DNA of 35,160 nt from CAZFDE01 sp964517795 (GCA_964517795.1 CAZFDE010000023.1:1-35160); one strand, 5' to 3'; positions 1-9,027 are shown, counted from the first letter of the stretch. A program made the numbers and translations. The notes: a model not told the origin generated them from the sequence alone.

Positions 1-410
1 ACGCCAGTCAAATTTCGATCGGCCAGGAGAACGGTTTGGCGATCTGGGTTTATGGTGAGACCAAGAGCTTTGAATGGCACCAGGAGCATCCGAATTATCT
101 TTATGTCAAGGTGATGGACGGGCCGGTTCAGGTCTGGCGGAGGGGCAACGACTATGTTGCCAATTACAGTGCCGCGGCCGCACGGGCAACGCGATTGCCG
201 TTCGGTCATCCGGAGGCCTTTTTCGAGGCGTTCGCCAACAACTACGCTAATTTCGCCGAAACGGTTGGTGCGAAAATGACACGAAGCAAGCCGAATCCGC
301 TGGCGCTGGATTTCCCGAACGTTGATGACGGGCTGCGCGGGATGCTGTTTATCGAGACCGTGCTGGCCAGTGCCAAAAGCAAGCAGAAGTGGACGGCGAT
401 GAAGAAATAA
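1..410 (+). CDS. Gfo/Idh/MocA family oxidoreductase, C-terminal fragment (5' end outside window)
   Basis: This is the 3' end of a gene that begins upstream of the window. The reading frame is open from base 3 (codons for ASQISIGQENGLAIWVYGE), so an internal TTG at 36 is not a true start. The visible part of about 135 residues matches the C-terminal beta-sheet domain of NAD(P)-dependent Gfo/Idh/MocA dehydrogenases, whose members typically carry the pattern 'G-E-x-N-G-L-x-I-x-V-Y-G' followed by 'EWHQE-P'. Near the end, 'GLRGMLFIETVLASAKS' is the usual closing helix of these enzymes. The Rossmann NAD(P)-binding half is not visible. The gene ends 30 bases before an isomerase/epimerase gene with its own ribosome binding site, so both probably share a transcript. 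The exact sugar substrate cannot be read. Confidence 0.85.
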   Translation, partial: ASQISIGQENGLAIWVYGETKSFEWHQEHPNYLYVKVMDGPVQVWRRGNDYVANYSAAAARATRLPFGHPEAFFEAFANNYANFAETVGAKMTRSKPNPLALDFPNVDDGLRGMLFIETVLASAKSKQKWTAMKK

Positions 411-440
411 ACCCGAACTCAAAATCAAGGAGAATCAATC

Positions 441-1433
441 ATGGCAAGACCGGTAACACTATTTACAGGACAATGGGCGGATCTGCCGCTGGAGACGCTG
501 GCCGAGAAGGCCGCTTCGTGGGGGTATGATGGATTAGAACTGGCCTGCTGGGGCGATCATATGGATGTTGACAAGGCGGCCGCGGATAAGACATATTGCA
601 AAAAACAAAAAGCGATCCTTGAAAAGCATAACTTGCAGCTTTTCGCAATCAGTCACCACCTTGCGGGACAACTGGTATGCGATCTCAATAACGATGTGCG
701 CTCGGATGGTTTCGCCCCGGCTGATTGTGCCGGTGATGCCGAAAAGAAACGTAAATGGGCGGTTGAAACGATGAAAAACACGGCCAAGGCAGCGAAAAAT
801 CTCGGCCTGAAGGTGGTCAACGGTTTTACCGGTTCGAGTATCTGGCATATGCTCTACAGTTTCCCGCCGGTGACCGATCAGATGCTGGATGAGGGATTTG
901 CGTACTTTGCGAAAATGTGGAATCCGATCCTTGATGTGTTCGATCAATGCGGTGTCAGGTTCGCACTGGAAGTACACCCGACGGAAATCGCATTTGATAT
1001 TCATACCGCCAAACGGGCACTGGCCGCGGTCGATCATCGCGAAGCCTTCGGGTTCAACTTCGATCCGAGCCACCTGCACTGGCAGATGGTCGATCCGGTC
1101 TGTTTCCTGCGGGAATTTTCCGACCGTATCTATCATGTCCACATGAAAGATGCGGCCGTTCAGCTTGACGGCAAAAACGGAATTCTCGCTTCACATTTGA
1201 ATTTTGGCGATCCGCGTCGGGGCTGGGATTTTCGATCACTGGGTCACGGCGGCGTTGATTTCGAGGAGATCATTCGCACATTGAACCACATCGGTTATCA
1301 GGGCCCGCTGTCGGTGGAATGGGAAGATTGCGGGATGGACCGCGAGCATGGGGCACAGGAAGCCTGTGAATTCGTCAAGACGGTTGATTTTACACCGTCA
1401 AACGTCGCATTTGATGCGGCCTTCGATAAATAA
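441..1433 (+). CDS. Sugar phosphate isomerase/epimerase (xylose isomerase-like TIM barrel)
   Basis: A 330-residue cytoplasmic protein with no signal peptide, preceded by a good ribosome binding site (AAGGAG about 10 bases before ATG). It belongs to the AP-endonuclease-2 / xylose-isomerase-like TIM barrel superfamily. The start 'WGYDGLELACWG' is the typical first strand and helix. Likely divalent-metal ligands lie in 'ALEVHPTE' (Glu), 'FNFDPSHLHWQ' (Asp and His), 'YHVHMKDA' (His) and 'LSVEWED' (Glu). The family interconverts sugars or keto-sugars (IolE/IolI/tagatose epimerase type). In Planctomycetota such genes often sit beside Gfo/Idh/MocA oxidoreductases, as here on both sides, which suggests they act on the same oxidised sugar. 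The substrate is unknown. Confidence 0.85.
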   Translation: MARPVTLFTGQWADLPLETLAEKAASWGYDGLELACWGDHMDVDKAAADKTYCKKQKAILEKHNLQLFAISHHLAGQLVCDLNNDVRSDGFAPADCAGDAEKKRKWAVETMKNTAKAAKNLGLKVVNGFTGSSIWHMLYSFPPVTDQMLDEGFAYFAKMWNPILDVFDQCGVRFALEVHPTEIAFDIHTAKRALAAVDHREAFGFNFDPSHLHWQMVDPVCFLREFSDRIYHVHMKDAAVQLDGKNGILASHLNFGDPRRGWDFRSLGHGGVDFEEIIRTLNHIGYQGPLSVEWEDCGMDREHGAQEACEFVKTVDFTPSNVAFDAAFDK

Positions 1434-1446
1434 TGGGATGGTTTAG

Positions 1447-2118
1447 ATGTACAGCAGATTTAAAAAGGTGATATGGATAATGTGTCTGGGATTGAGTTGT
1501 CTATTGCTGGTTGGTTGTTCGGGCGACAATGCGATTTCGCAAAAATGTGATTCCACCGGTTGGCCGCTGGCGGTTCAGGCGTGGACATTCCATAGATTTA
1601 CACTGTATGAAACGATCGATAAGGCCGCAGCGTTGAATCTTAAATATATCGAGGCCTATCCCGGCCAGATTCTCAGTAAAGATGAACCCGACACAAAAGT
1701 CGGGCAGATGAGCGCCGAGCAGATCGAGCTGTTGAAAAACAAACTCAAAGACTGCGGCATCCGGATGGTTCAGTATGGTGTGGTGAATCTGCCGAACGAT
1801 CCGGTTAAATGGCGGGCGGTTTTCGACTTTGCAAAAACGATGGGCGTGCAAACGATATTGATCGAACCNNNNNNNNNNNNNNNNNNNNNNNNNNNNNNNN
1901 NNNNNNNNNNNNNNNNNNNNNNNNNNNNNNNNNNNNNNNNNNNNNNNNNNNNNNNNNNNNNNNNNNNNAAGGCGGATGTAAGAGGGATTCTCGCGGTTCT
2001 TAAACGAGCCGGTTATCAGGGATTTATTACAATCGAGTACGAATATAACTGGGACAACTCGATGCCGGATATCCGCCAGTGTATCCAGGCGTATCAAAAA
2101 CTAATGAGTGATTTGTGA
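1447..2118 (+). CDS. Sugar phosphate isomerase/epimerase lipoprotein, interrupted by an assembly gap
   Basis: The N-terminus is a lipoprotein signal: MYSRFKK, a hydrophobic stretch, then the lipobox LLVGC (Cys near residue 24). This places the protein outside the cytoplasm, unlike the related upstream TIM barrel. After the lipobox come 'WPLAVQAWTFHRFTLYETIDKAAALNLKYIE', a TIM-barrel opening, and, beyond the N run, 'ILAVLKRAGYQGFITIEYEYNWDNS', the typical C-terminal strand. The 100 N remove part of the middle, where the metal-binding His/Asp residues normally lie. Relatives are near 290 residues, so the 223 implied here suggest that more than 100 bases are missing. The in-frame join is probably chance or a real length estimate, not proof of an intact gene. 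The stop overlaps the next start by 4 bases (GTGA). Confidence 0.75.
   Translation: MYSRFKKVIWIMCLGLSCLLLVGCSGDNAISQKCDSTGWPLAVQAWTFHRFTLYETIDKAAALNLKYIEAYPGQILSKDEPDTKVGQMSAEQIELLKNKLKDCGIRMVQYGVVNLPNDPVKWRAVFDFAKTMGVQTILIEXXXXXXXXXXXXXXXXXXXXXXXXXXXXXXXXXXKADVRGILAVLKRAGYQGFITIEYEYNWDNSMPDIRQCIQAYQKLMSDL
1869..1968. other. Assembly gap (100 N)
   Basis: Exactly 100 N, the conventional placeholder for a scaffold gap of unknown length. It lies inside the lipoprotein isomerase gene, so that gene's central residues cannot be read. Confidence 0.98.
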
Positions 2119-3443
2119 AACGATATAAAAAAATGAAACAATCGACTGCATTAACACGACGTGATTTTATCAAGGCAGCCGGTACCTTCGGTGCAGCGAT
2201 GATGCTGCCGACGATTATACCGTCGGCTGTTTTCGGGCGACGCATTGTTGCGCCATCGGAGAAAATTACGGTGGGGATTATCGGCAGCGGGCCAATGGGC
2301 CAGAACAATATGCGGTCATTTTTCAATCAGTCCGATGCCCGTGTCATTGCCGTTTGTGATGTCGATACCCGTCATCTTCAAAAAGCGAAACAGCAGGTCG
2401 ATCATCACTACCAAAACACGGATTGCCGGACATATACCGATTTCAGGGAGCTGATTGCGTGTGACGAGATCGATGCAGTCTGCGTTGCCACGCCGGACCA
2501 CTGGCATGCCCTGGTCAGTATCGAAGCCATCAAATCCGGCAAAGATGTCTATTGCGAAAAACCGCTGACGCACAGTCTTGAAGAGGGTCTTGTGGTTTGT
2601 GAATTCGTTAAGCAGTATGGAACAATTTTTCAGGTGGGTTCGCAGCAGCGGTCCAGTCGTAACTTCCGATTGGCTTGTGAGCTGGTGCGTAACGGCCGAA
2701 TCGGCAAAGTCCGAACCGTTGAAGTAGGATTGCCTGCCGGACATCCGGATCTGTGGAAGACTGCCGGCCAGGAAACGATCTCTGAGCCGCCGGTGGAGCT
2801 GCACTATGATATGTGGCTCGGGCCGGCACCTTACCAGCCTTACTGCCCGGCCAGAATTCACCGAAACTGGCGATGGCACCTGGATTACGGCGGGGGGATA
2901 CTTTTAGACTGGATCGGTCATCACGGCGATATCGGCCAGTGGGGGATCGGCATGGAGCGATCCGGGCCGGTGCTGTTCGATGGTAAAGGCGTATTCCCCA
3001 CACAAGGCCTGTGGAACAGTCCGACGAATTACAACATTAGAGCGAAATATGAAAATGGGACCGAGATCGTCATTGCCGATAATACGGTTTTGGAGCAGGG
3101 TACGCGATGGATCGGTGATGATGGGTGGATATTAGTCAGTCGAAAAGAATTAAAAGCCAACACCAATGATATTTTACGAGAGCGGATCGGTCCCGACGAG
3201 ATTAATCTTTATCAGTCTGTCGAACACCATCGCAATTTCCTTGATTGTATTCGCACTCGCAATGAGACCGTAGCGCCGGCAGAGATCGGACATCGTTCCG
3301 CGACAATGGGTCATCTCGGTTTGATTTCGATGCTGTTGGATCGACAGATCAAATGGGATCCCGAAACACAACGGATTAAAAATGATGATACTGCAACACG
3401 GCTTCTTGGTCGATCCTATCGAAGCCCGTGGCGGTTGGTATAA
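2115..3443 (+). CDS. Tat-signal Gfo/Idh/MocA family oxidoreductase (copy 1 of tandem pair)
   Basis: A 442-residue NAD(P)-dependent oxidoreductase with a twin-arginine export signal: TRRDFIK, then a hydrophobic helix and 'PSAVFG'. The GTG start at 2115 overlaps the previous stop as GTGA; an in-frame ATG at 2133 is an alternative that still keeps the Tat motif. The Rossmann fold shows 'GIIGSGPMGQ' (GxGxxG). The catalytic lysine is in 'YCEKPLTHS' (EKP motif), and the conserved C-domain His region is 'DWIGHHGDIGQWG'. Export by Tat implies a folded protein with bound cofactor acting in the periplasm, as in glucose-fructose oxidoreductase. It is closely similar along its whole length to the next gene. 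Substrate unknown, probably a sugar or glycoside. Confidence 0.88.
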   Translation: MKRYKKMKQSTALTRRDFIKAAGTFGAAMMLPTIIPSAVFGRRIVAPSEKITVGIIGSGPMGQNNMRSFFNQSDARVIAVCDVDTRHLQKAKQQVDHHYQNTDCRTYTDFRELIACDEIDAVCVATPDHWHALVSIEAIKSGKDVYCEKPLTHSLEEGLVVCEFVKQYGTIFQVGSQQRSSRNFRLACELVRNGRIGKVRTVEVGLPAGHPDLWKTAGQETISEPPVELHYDMWLGPAPYQPYCPARIHRNWRWHLDYGGGILLDWIGHHGDIGQWGIGMERSGPVLFDGKGVFPTQGLWNSPTNYNIRAKYENGTEIVIADNTVLEQGTRWIGDDGWILVSRKELKANTNDILRERIGPDEINLYQSVEHHRNFLDCIRTRNETVAPAEIGHRSATMGHLGLISMLLDRQIKWDPETQRIKNDDTATRLLGRSYRSPWRLV

Positions 3444-3472
3444 TTAATCGTTATTTTAAAAAGGAAAGAAAT

Positions 3473-4756
3473 ATGAATCGACGTAAATTTATTAAAGGAA
3501 CGATCAGTGCGGCTGTATCGCTGCCGTATATTGTTCCTTCAACCGTTTGGGGGCGCAGCATGATCAATCCCTCGGACAAAGTCGTAATGGGTTTTATCGG
3601 AGTCGGCTGGATGGGCGGCGTGAACTTAGGCGGATTTCTTGGTCATCCGCAAGTTAAAGTGGTTGCCGTTTGTGATGTGGACAAAAAACTTGCCCAGCAA
3701 GCAAAGAATTCTGTGGATGGCCGATATGGCAACACCGATTGCCAGATTTATCACGATTTTCGTGAGTTGGTTGCCCGTAAAGACATCGATGCGGTCTGTG
3801 TCGCGACACCGGACCATTGGCATGCCCTGACTTCGATCGCAGCGCTGGAGGCGGGCAAAGATGTCTATTGTGAAAAACCGATTACCCACAGTCATGCCGA
3901 AGGCCGGGCCGTTTGTGACGCCGTCAAAAAGTATGGCAGTGTCTGGCAGACCGGTTCACAGCAGCGGTCATATAATTGGTTCCGTCTTGCCTGTGAACTG
4001 GTTCGCAACGGCCGCATCGGTAAAGTGAAACGGGTTGAGGTCGGCTTGCCCGGCGGACATGCCGATTTTGCCGGCACCCGCGGCCAGGAAACGATCGAAG
4101 AGCCGCCGGCAGAACTGGATTATGACTTTTGGCTCGGACCGGCCCCGTATCAGCCGTATTGTGTTGCGCGGGTACATAAAAACTGGCGATGGCATTTCGA
4201 TTACGGCGGCGGGCAATTGATGGACTGGATCGGACATCATGGCGATATCGCCCAGTGGGGCATCGGCATGGAACGCAGCGGGCCGATCGAATTTGACGGT
4301 CGCGGCGAATTCCCCACACAGGGGCTTTGGAACACCGCTGTCAAATATGAAATCCGCGCGAAATATGCAAATGGCATTGACTTGATTCTCGCTGATGTTT
4401 CTAAGTGTTGGGGCGGGGCGAAGTGGATCGGTGAAGACGGTTGGATCCATGTCAATCGCAGTGCTTTGAATGCCGAACCCAAAAGCATTTTAGATGAAAA
4501 GATCGGTCCTGATGAGATTCATCTGTATCAATCATCAGGGCATCACAGTAACTTCATCGAATGTGTCCTGAGCCGAAATGAAACCGTAGCCCCGGCTGAG
4601 ATCGGTCACCGATCGGCAACGCTGGGAGAACTCGGCAATATCACGATGCAGCTTGAACGTAAGATCAAATGGGACCCGAAAACCGAAACGATCATTGGCG
4701 ACAGCGAGGCGACGGAATTACTCTCCCGATCGTATCGAAGCCCGTGGCGGTTATAA
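3473..4756 (+). CDS. Tat-signal Gfo/Idh/MocA family oxidoreductase (copy 2 of tandem pair)
   Basis: A 427-residue paralogue of the preceding gene. The ATG at 3473 is chosen because it follows AAAAGGAAAG and begins directly with the Tat motif NRRKFIKG; a longer in-frame start at 3428 lies inside the previous gene. It has a Rossmann motif 'GFIGVGWMGG', the EKP catalytic lysine ('YCEKPITHSHAEG') and 'DWIGHHGDIAQWGIG'. Both copies share 'VCVATPDHWHAL', 'RLACELVRNGRIGKV' and the terminal 'RSYRSPWRL', and the last 20 bases before their ends are identical in DNA. This points to a local gene duplication followed by divergence, possibly to two epimeric substrates or to oxidation and re-reduction steps. 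The product is probably periplasmic with bound NAD(P). Confidence 0.88.
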   Translation: MNRRKFIKGTISAAVSLPYIVPSTVWGRSMINPSDKVVMGFIGVGWMGGVNLGGFLGHPQVKVVAVCDVDKKLAQQAKNSVDGRYGNTDCQIYHDFRELVARKDIDAVCVATPDHWHALTSIAALEAGKDVYCEKPITHSHAEGRAVCDAVKKYGSVWQTGSQQRSYNWFRLACELVRNGRIGKVKRVEVGLPGGHADFAGTRGQETIEEPPAELDYDFWLGPAPYQPYCVARVHKNWRWHFDYGGGQLMDWIGHHGDIAQWGIGMERSGPIEFDGRGEFPTQGLWNTAVKYEIRAKYANGIDLILADVSKCWGGAKWIGEDGWIHVNRSALNAEPKSILDEKIGPDEIHLYQSSGHHSNFIECVLSRNETVAPAEIGHRSATLGELGNITMQLERKIKWDPKTETIIGDSEATELLSRSYRSPWRL

Positions 4757-4789
4757 CGAAATAAATTTTTGGCATAGGAGTCTAAATCC

Positions 4790-7651
4790 ATGAAACGAAA
4801 AAATATTTTTACGATTTTGTGTATGCTGGCGGTGTTATGCATAAGCGTTTTTGCCGCTGATATTTCTCAGGAAGATATCGATCAGATTAACCAGGCGATC
4901 CCTGAGGAGCCGACGGCTCAACCGAAGCAGCCCCGTAAGATGCTGGTTTTTAACCGCTGTGAAGGTTATAAGCATGCGTCTATTGATTATGTAGCGGCCG
5001 CATTTGAGATGATGGGCGAACAAACCGGTGCGTTTGAAACGGTCAACAGCACGGATATGAATGATTTTACCGCGGAGAATCTCAAACAGTATGATGCGGT
5101 TTGCTTCAATAACACCACGCGGCTGAAATTCGAAAACCCGGCACATCGCAAAGCCCTGATGGATTTCATTAAAAACGGCAAAGGCATTGTGGGGATACAC
5201 GCCGCTACGGATAATTTCTACACCTGGCCCGAGGCCGCCGAGATGATGGGCGGATTGTTCAATGCCCATCCGTGGCATGCCGGCGGGACATGGACGTTTA
5301 AGCTCGATGATCCCGATCATCCGGTCAACAAAGGTTTCGAAGGCAAGGGCTTTGTTCTCAGCGATGAGATTTACCAGCTCAAAGATCCCTATACCCGAAA
5401 AAATCTGCGTGTGCTGGTCAGCCTCGATATGTCCGATCCGCGGAATATGAATGTGAAAAAAGAGCAAATTCAACGGGTTGATAATGATTTTGCAGTTTCG
5501 TGGATTCGCGATTACGGCAAGGGGCGCCTGTTTTACTGTTCACTCGGCCATAATAAAGAGGTCTTTTTCAATAAGACCGTGATGCAGCATTATCTTGACG
5601 GGATCCAGTTTGCACTCGGCGATCTTAAGGCCGATGCGACACCCAGTGCCGTGATCGCTCAAAAGGCAGCCATTGAAGAATGGCCGAAGCTGTTGGGTCA
5701 AATCAAAGCATATAAATTCGGCGATGACGATCAGGTGATTTACCGGATCAAGGCGATGGTTCGTGAGAATGCATGCAATCCCAAAGCACTTCGTTCGTTT
5801 GAGGCGGATTGTATCGAATTTCTCGGCTCCGATGCCACGATCGATGCCAAGCAGATTGTCTGTAAGCAGCTTAGTATTTTTGCCACAGCCGATTCGATCC
5901 CGGTGTTAAAAGAGATGCTGTTGGCTGATGCCAAAGCAGCGGACAATGCCCGCTATGTGCTTGAGCGTATGGAAAGCGATCAGGCGGTCGGTGTATTACT
6001 TGATTGTCTCGGTAAAACCGAAGGGTCGATCAAAATCGGGATTGTCAATTCGCTGGGGCACACCGGCAGCTCTCGCGCACTGACTGCATTGAAAAAACTG
6101 GCAAAGGGAAACGATTCGGCGATTTCAACAGCGGCGATTCAGGCGATCGGTCAGATTGGCGGCACTGAAGCGGCGGGTATCCTGAAAAAGTTGGCCGGCC
6201 AATCATGGAAGAGTGACATTCTCGCGGCGACCTATTTTCAAGTAGGGGATTCACTGGTTTCGAGCGATACATCGATGGCCGAATCGATTTTTGAATCGCT
6301 CTATCAATCCGATGCCCCCGTTGCGGTGCGGATTGGGGCGTATAAAAGGTTGGTGGATATATCGCAGCCAAACAAGAAATTAAAATTAGTAAAGATGGGA
6401 ATTGCTGATACGCAGTATGGTATTCAGCCGGCAGCGCTGGAATTGGTTGATCAGGTTACTGACCCTCAGATCGTAAAGCTTCTGGAAAATCAGATGAGTG
6501 AATTTTCCCCGGCTCAGAAGGTCTATATTCTGGCCGCATTGGGGCGGGCTAAAAATCAAAGTGCAGTCGAACTGATCAAAACCGCGGCCGATGACACCGA
6601 AGTCCAGGTGCGCATCGAAGCATTGCAGAGTCTTAAGCAAATCGCTGTGCCCGATACAGTCGGGTTTATCGCTCAAAAGGCGGCCAATGCGTCGGGCCAG
6701 GAACAGAATACCGCCCGCCAGGTGCTCTACAGCATCTCGGCACCGGGCGTGAATGACCAGATTGTTACCGAACTTGCCAAAGCGGACGACAAGGTCAAGA
6801 TCGAACTGATCAAGTCACTCGACGAACGGCAGGCGATGGGTAAAGTTTCTGCGGTATTAAAGACCGCCAAAGATGCTCAAACGCGGGTTCGGATCGAATG
6901 CTTTAAAGCGCTGCGAAATCTGGCCGGCGCCGATGAATTCGATGCCGTGCTTGAATTGTATCTCAATGAAAAGAGTTCATCCGAGCGAAACGAAGCCGAA
7001 ACGACTCTGGCAACGGTAACGCTTAAAACAGAGGAAAGCCGCGGCACCCAAAAGCTGCTTGCGTTATACGAAGAAGCTGAAGATGAACAACTTCGCGAAT
7101 CATTGCTCAATGTATTTGCGAAGATGGGCAGCAGCGAAACGTGGCCGGTGCTTAAGGCTGCCATGTTCGGTGATAACCCGACTATGCGAACGACCGCGAT
7201 CCGTGCATTGATGAATTGGCCGGATGATAAGCCGCTCGGCGATATGGAACAATTGCTGGCGATGGATCTGGATAAAAAAGATCAGGTGCTGGGCCTGCGA
7301 TCCTATCTGAAGCTGATCGAGAATAATATCGAACGGCCGGGTGAACAGAATATCGAATTGTATAAAAAGGCCTTCGGTTTTGCCGACGATGCAAGTATGA
7401 AAAAGAACGTCCTTTCGAGTATGTCCAGGCTTTCGACTTACGATGCAGCGCTTCTCGCCAATCAGTATTCCGACCAGGAAGACCTCAAAGCGGAAGCGCA
7501 GATGGCGGTGATCAGGATCGCCCAGCATTCCAATCGCAAAGATCAAGCGGAAAAAATGATTGAACTGCTCAACGAAATCAAAGAAAATGCGGAAACCGAT
7601 ACGATTAAAGAAGAAGCCCAAAAGGCATTGACGAATACATTTAAGCAATAG
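4790..7651 (+). CDS. Exported ThuA-domain protein with HEAT repeats
   Basis: A 953-residue protein with a Sec signal peptide (MKRKNIF, hydrophobic core, cleavage near 'VFAAD'). Residues of about 45 to 285 form a ThuA-like glutamine-amidotransferase-fold domain: 'KMLVFNRCEGYKHASIDY', 'GIVGIHAATDNFYTWPE', 'HPWHAGG' and 'GRLFYCSLGHNKEVF' are typical ThuA motifs. The rest, from about residue 330 to the end, is a long series of helical HEAT/PBS-lyase-type repeats ('ALTALKKLAKGNDSAISTAAIQAIG' pattern), expected to form a binding solenoid. ThuA was first linked to trehalose use in rhizobia with the Gfo/Idh-type ThuB; the neighbouring Gfo/Idh genes here echo that pairing. The ribosome binding site is 'ATAGGAG'. 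Enzyme activity of this large version is unproven. Confidence 0.87.
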   Translation: MKRKNIFTILCMLAVLCISVFAADISQEDIDQINQAIPEEPTAQPKQPRKMLVFNRCEGYKHASIDYVAAAFEMMGEQTGAFETVNSTDMNDFTAENLKQYDAVCFNNTTRLKFENPAHRKALMDFIKNGKGIVGIHAATDNFYTWPEAAEMMGGLFNAHPWHAGGTWTFKLDDPDHPVNKGFEGKGFVLSDEIYQLKDPYTRKNLRVLVSLDMSDPRNMNVKKEQIQRVDNDFAVSWIRDYGKGRLFYCSLGHNKEVFFNKTVMQHYLDGIQFALGDLKADATPSAVIAQKAAIEEWPKLLGQIKAYKFGDDDQVIYRIKAMVRENACNPKALRSFEADCIEFLGSDATIDAKQIVCKQLSIFATADSIPVLKEMLLADAKAADNARYVLERMESDQAVGVLLDCLGKTEGSIKIGIVNSLGHTGSSRALTALKKLAKGNDSAISTAAIQAIGQIGGTEAAGILKKLAGQSWKSDILAATYFQVGDSLVSSDTSMAESIFESLYQSDAPVAVRIGAYKRLVDISQPNKKLKLVKMGIADTQYGIQPAALELVDQVTDPQIVKLLENQMSEFSPAQKVYILAALGRAKNQSAVELIKTAADDTEVQVRIEALQSLKQIAVPDTVGFIAQKAANASGQEQNTARQVLYSISAPGVNDQIVTELAKADDKVKIELIKSLDERQAMGKVSAVLKTAKDAQTRVRIECFKALRNLAGADEFDAVLELYLNEKSSSERNEAETTLATVTLKTEESRGTQKLLALYEEAEDEQLRESLLNVFAKMGSSETWPVLKAAMFGDNPTMRTTAIRALMNWPDDKPLGDMEQLLAMDLDKKDQVLGLRSYLKLIENNIERPGEQNIELYKKAFGFADDASMKKNVLSSMSRLSTYDAALLANQYSDQEDLKAEAQMAVIRIAQHSNRKDQAEKMIELLNEIKENAETDTIKEEAQKALTNTFKQ

Positions 7652-7664
7652 GAGCAAGTTTTTT

Positions 7665-9020
7665 ATGATATTTAAACACGATAGGAAGAATTTCGATCGG
7701 CGGACATTCCTCAAATCCACAGTGGCGGCCGGCACCGCGGCCTATTTTTCATCGGTCGCTGCGGCCGCGCCGGGTGACAGCGATGATCTGAACATCGCCC
7801 TGATCGGTGCCGGCGCGCAGGGGCAGGTGCTGACCGATGCCTGCATGAAGATCCCCGGCCTGCGATTCAAAGCAGTTTGTGATATCTGGGAAAAATATAA
7901 TTTGCGAAAAGTCCAACGCCGCCTGAAAGCCTATAAGCATGACTGTAATGCGTATATTGATTACAAGGAAATGCTGGCGAATGAAAAGGACCTCGATGCA
8001 GTGATCATTGCTACGCCTGATTTCTGGCATTCGCCTCAGACGGTCGATTGTCTCAACGCGGGTCTTCATGTCTATTGCGAAAAAGAGATGTCTAATACGC
8101 TCGACGGCGCTAAGAAAATGGTGGAAGCCGCCAAACAGACCGGCAAACTTTTGCAGATCGGCCATCAGCGGCGCAGCAATCCGCGATATATCCACAGCTA
8201 TGATAAACTGATCAAGGAAGCCGAGATCTGCGGCCGCATTACAACGGTCAACGGGCAGTGGAACCGTTCAGCAAGACCGATGGATACCGGCTCTCAAAAA
8301 TATCAGATCGAAACCGAGACGCTAAAAAAATTCGGATTTGATTCCATGCTTCAGTTCCGCAACTGGCGGTGGTTCAAAGGGCTTGGCGGCGGGCCTATCG
8401 TAGATCTGGGTTCGCACCAGATCGATATTTACAACTGGTTCCTGCAAACACAGCCCAAATCGGTGATTGCTTCCGGCGGGACCGATTACTACGATAAGTC
8501 CACCCACCAATGGTATGATACGGTGATGGCGATCTACACTTATGAAACGAAAAAAGGCCCGGTCCGGGCGTTTTACCAGACGATCACGACCAACTCCGGC
8601 CAGGGCTATTTTGAGATGTTCATGGGCGATGAAGGGACACTGGTGATTTCCGAGGCCTCTTCACGCGGCAGCGTCTATCGAGAACCCGGCGTTGAAGCCA
8701 ATGCATGGGACAAGTGGGTCAAAGCCGGCATTCTGCAGATGCCTGAGGAGCCCGAACCAGCGGCCGCTGATCCCAACGCGGCAGCGGTGACCGATGTGCG
8801 TGAAACGCCGAAACCGCCGGAGTATAAAATTCCGGTCGAATTTACCGATCCGTATCATAAGCCGCATCTGGAGAATTTCTTCAATGCTGTTCGCGGCAAG
8901 GAAAAGCTCAATTGCCCGCCGCAGATCGGTTATGAGACCGCGGTCACCGTATTGAAGGTCAACGAAGCCGTGGAAGCCGAACGAAAGCTTGATTTTACGC
9001 CGCAGGAGTTTACAATTTAG
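7665..9020 (+). CDS. Tat-signal Gfo/Idh/MocA family oxidoreductase, divergent EKE variant
   Basis: A 451-residue oxidoreductase starting 13 bases after the ThuA-HEAT gene, with 'AGGAGC' before the ATG. The N-terminus carries a Tat signal (DRRTFLKST, then an Ala-rich hydrophobic segment ending 'AAAAPGDSD'). The Rossmann loop is 'ALIGAGAQGQ'. The catalytic-lysine motif reads 'YCEKEMSNT', so the lysine is kept but the usual Pro of EKP is Glu. The C-domain keeps 'VDLGSHQIDIYNWF'. An extra loop rich in Ala, Pro and Glu ('EEPEPAAADPNAAAV') is inserted near residue 370. This copy is clearly different from the tandem pair upstream and belongs to another subfamily. Its stop lies a few bases before the cytochrome gene, which suggests the two are co-transcribed and perhaps function together. 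Confidence 0.86.
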   Translation: MIFKHDRKNFDRRTFLKSTVAAGTAAYFSSVAAAAPGDSDDLNIALIGAGAQGQVLTDACMKIPGLRFKAVCDIWEKYNLRKVQRRLKAYKHDCNAYIDYKEMLANEKDLDAVIIATPDFWHSPQTVDCLNAGLHVYCEKEMSNTLDGAKKMVEAAKQTGKLLQIGHQRRSNPRYIHSYDKLIKEAEICGRITTVNGQWNRSARPMDTGSQKYQIETETLKKFGFDSMLQFRNWRWFKGLGGGPIVDLGSHQIDIYNWFLQTQPKSVIASGGTDYYDKSTHQWYDTVMAIYTYETKKGPVRAFYQTITTNSGQGYFEMFMGDEGTLVISEASSRGSVYREPGVEANAWDKWVKAGILQMPEEPEPAAADPNAAAVTDVRETPKPPEYKIPVEFTDPYHKPHLENFFNAVRGKEKLNCPPQIGYETAVTVLKVNEAVEAERKLDFTPQEFTI

Positions 9021-9027
9021 CTTGACA

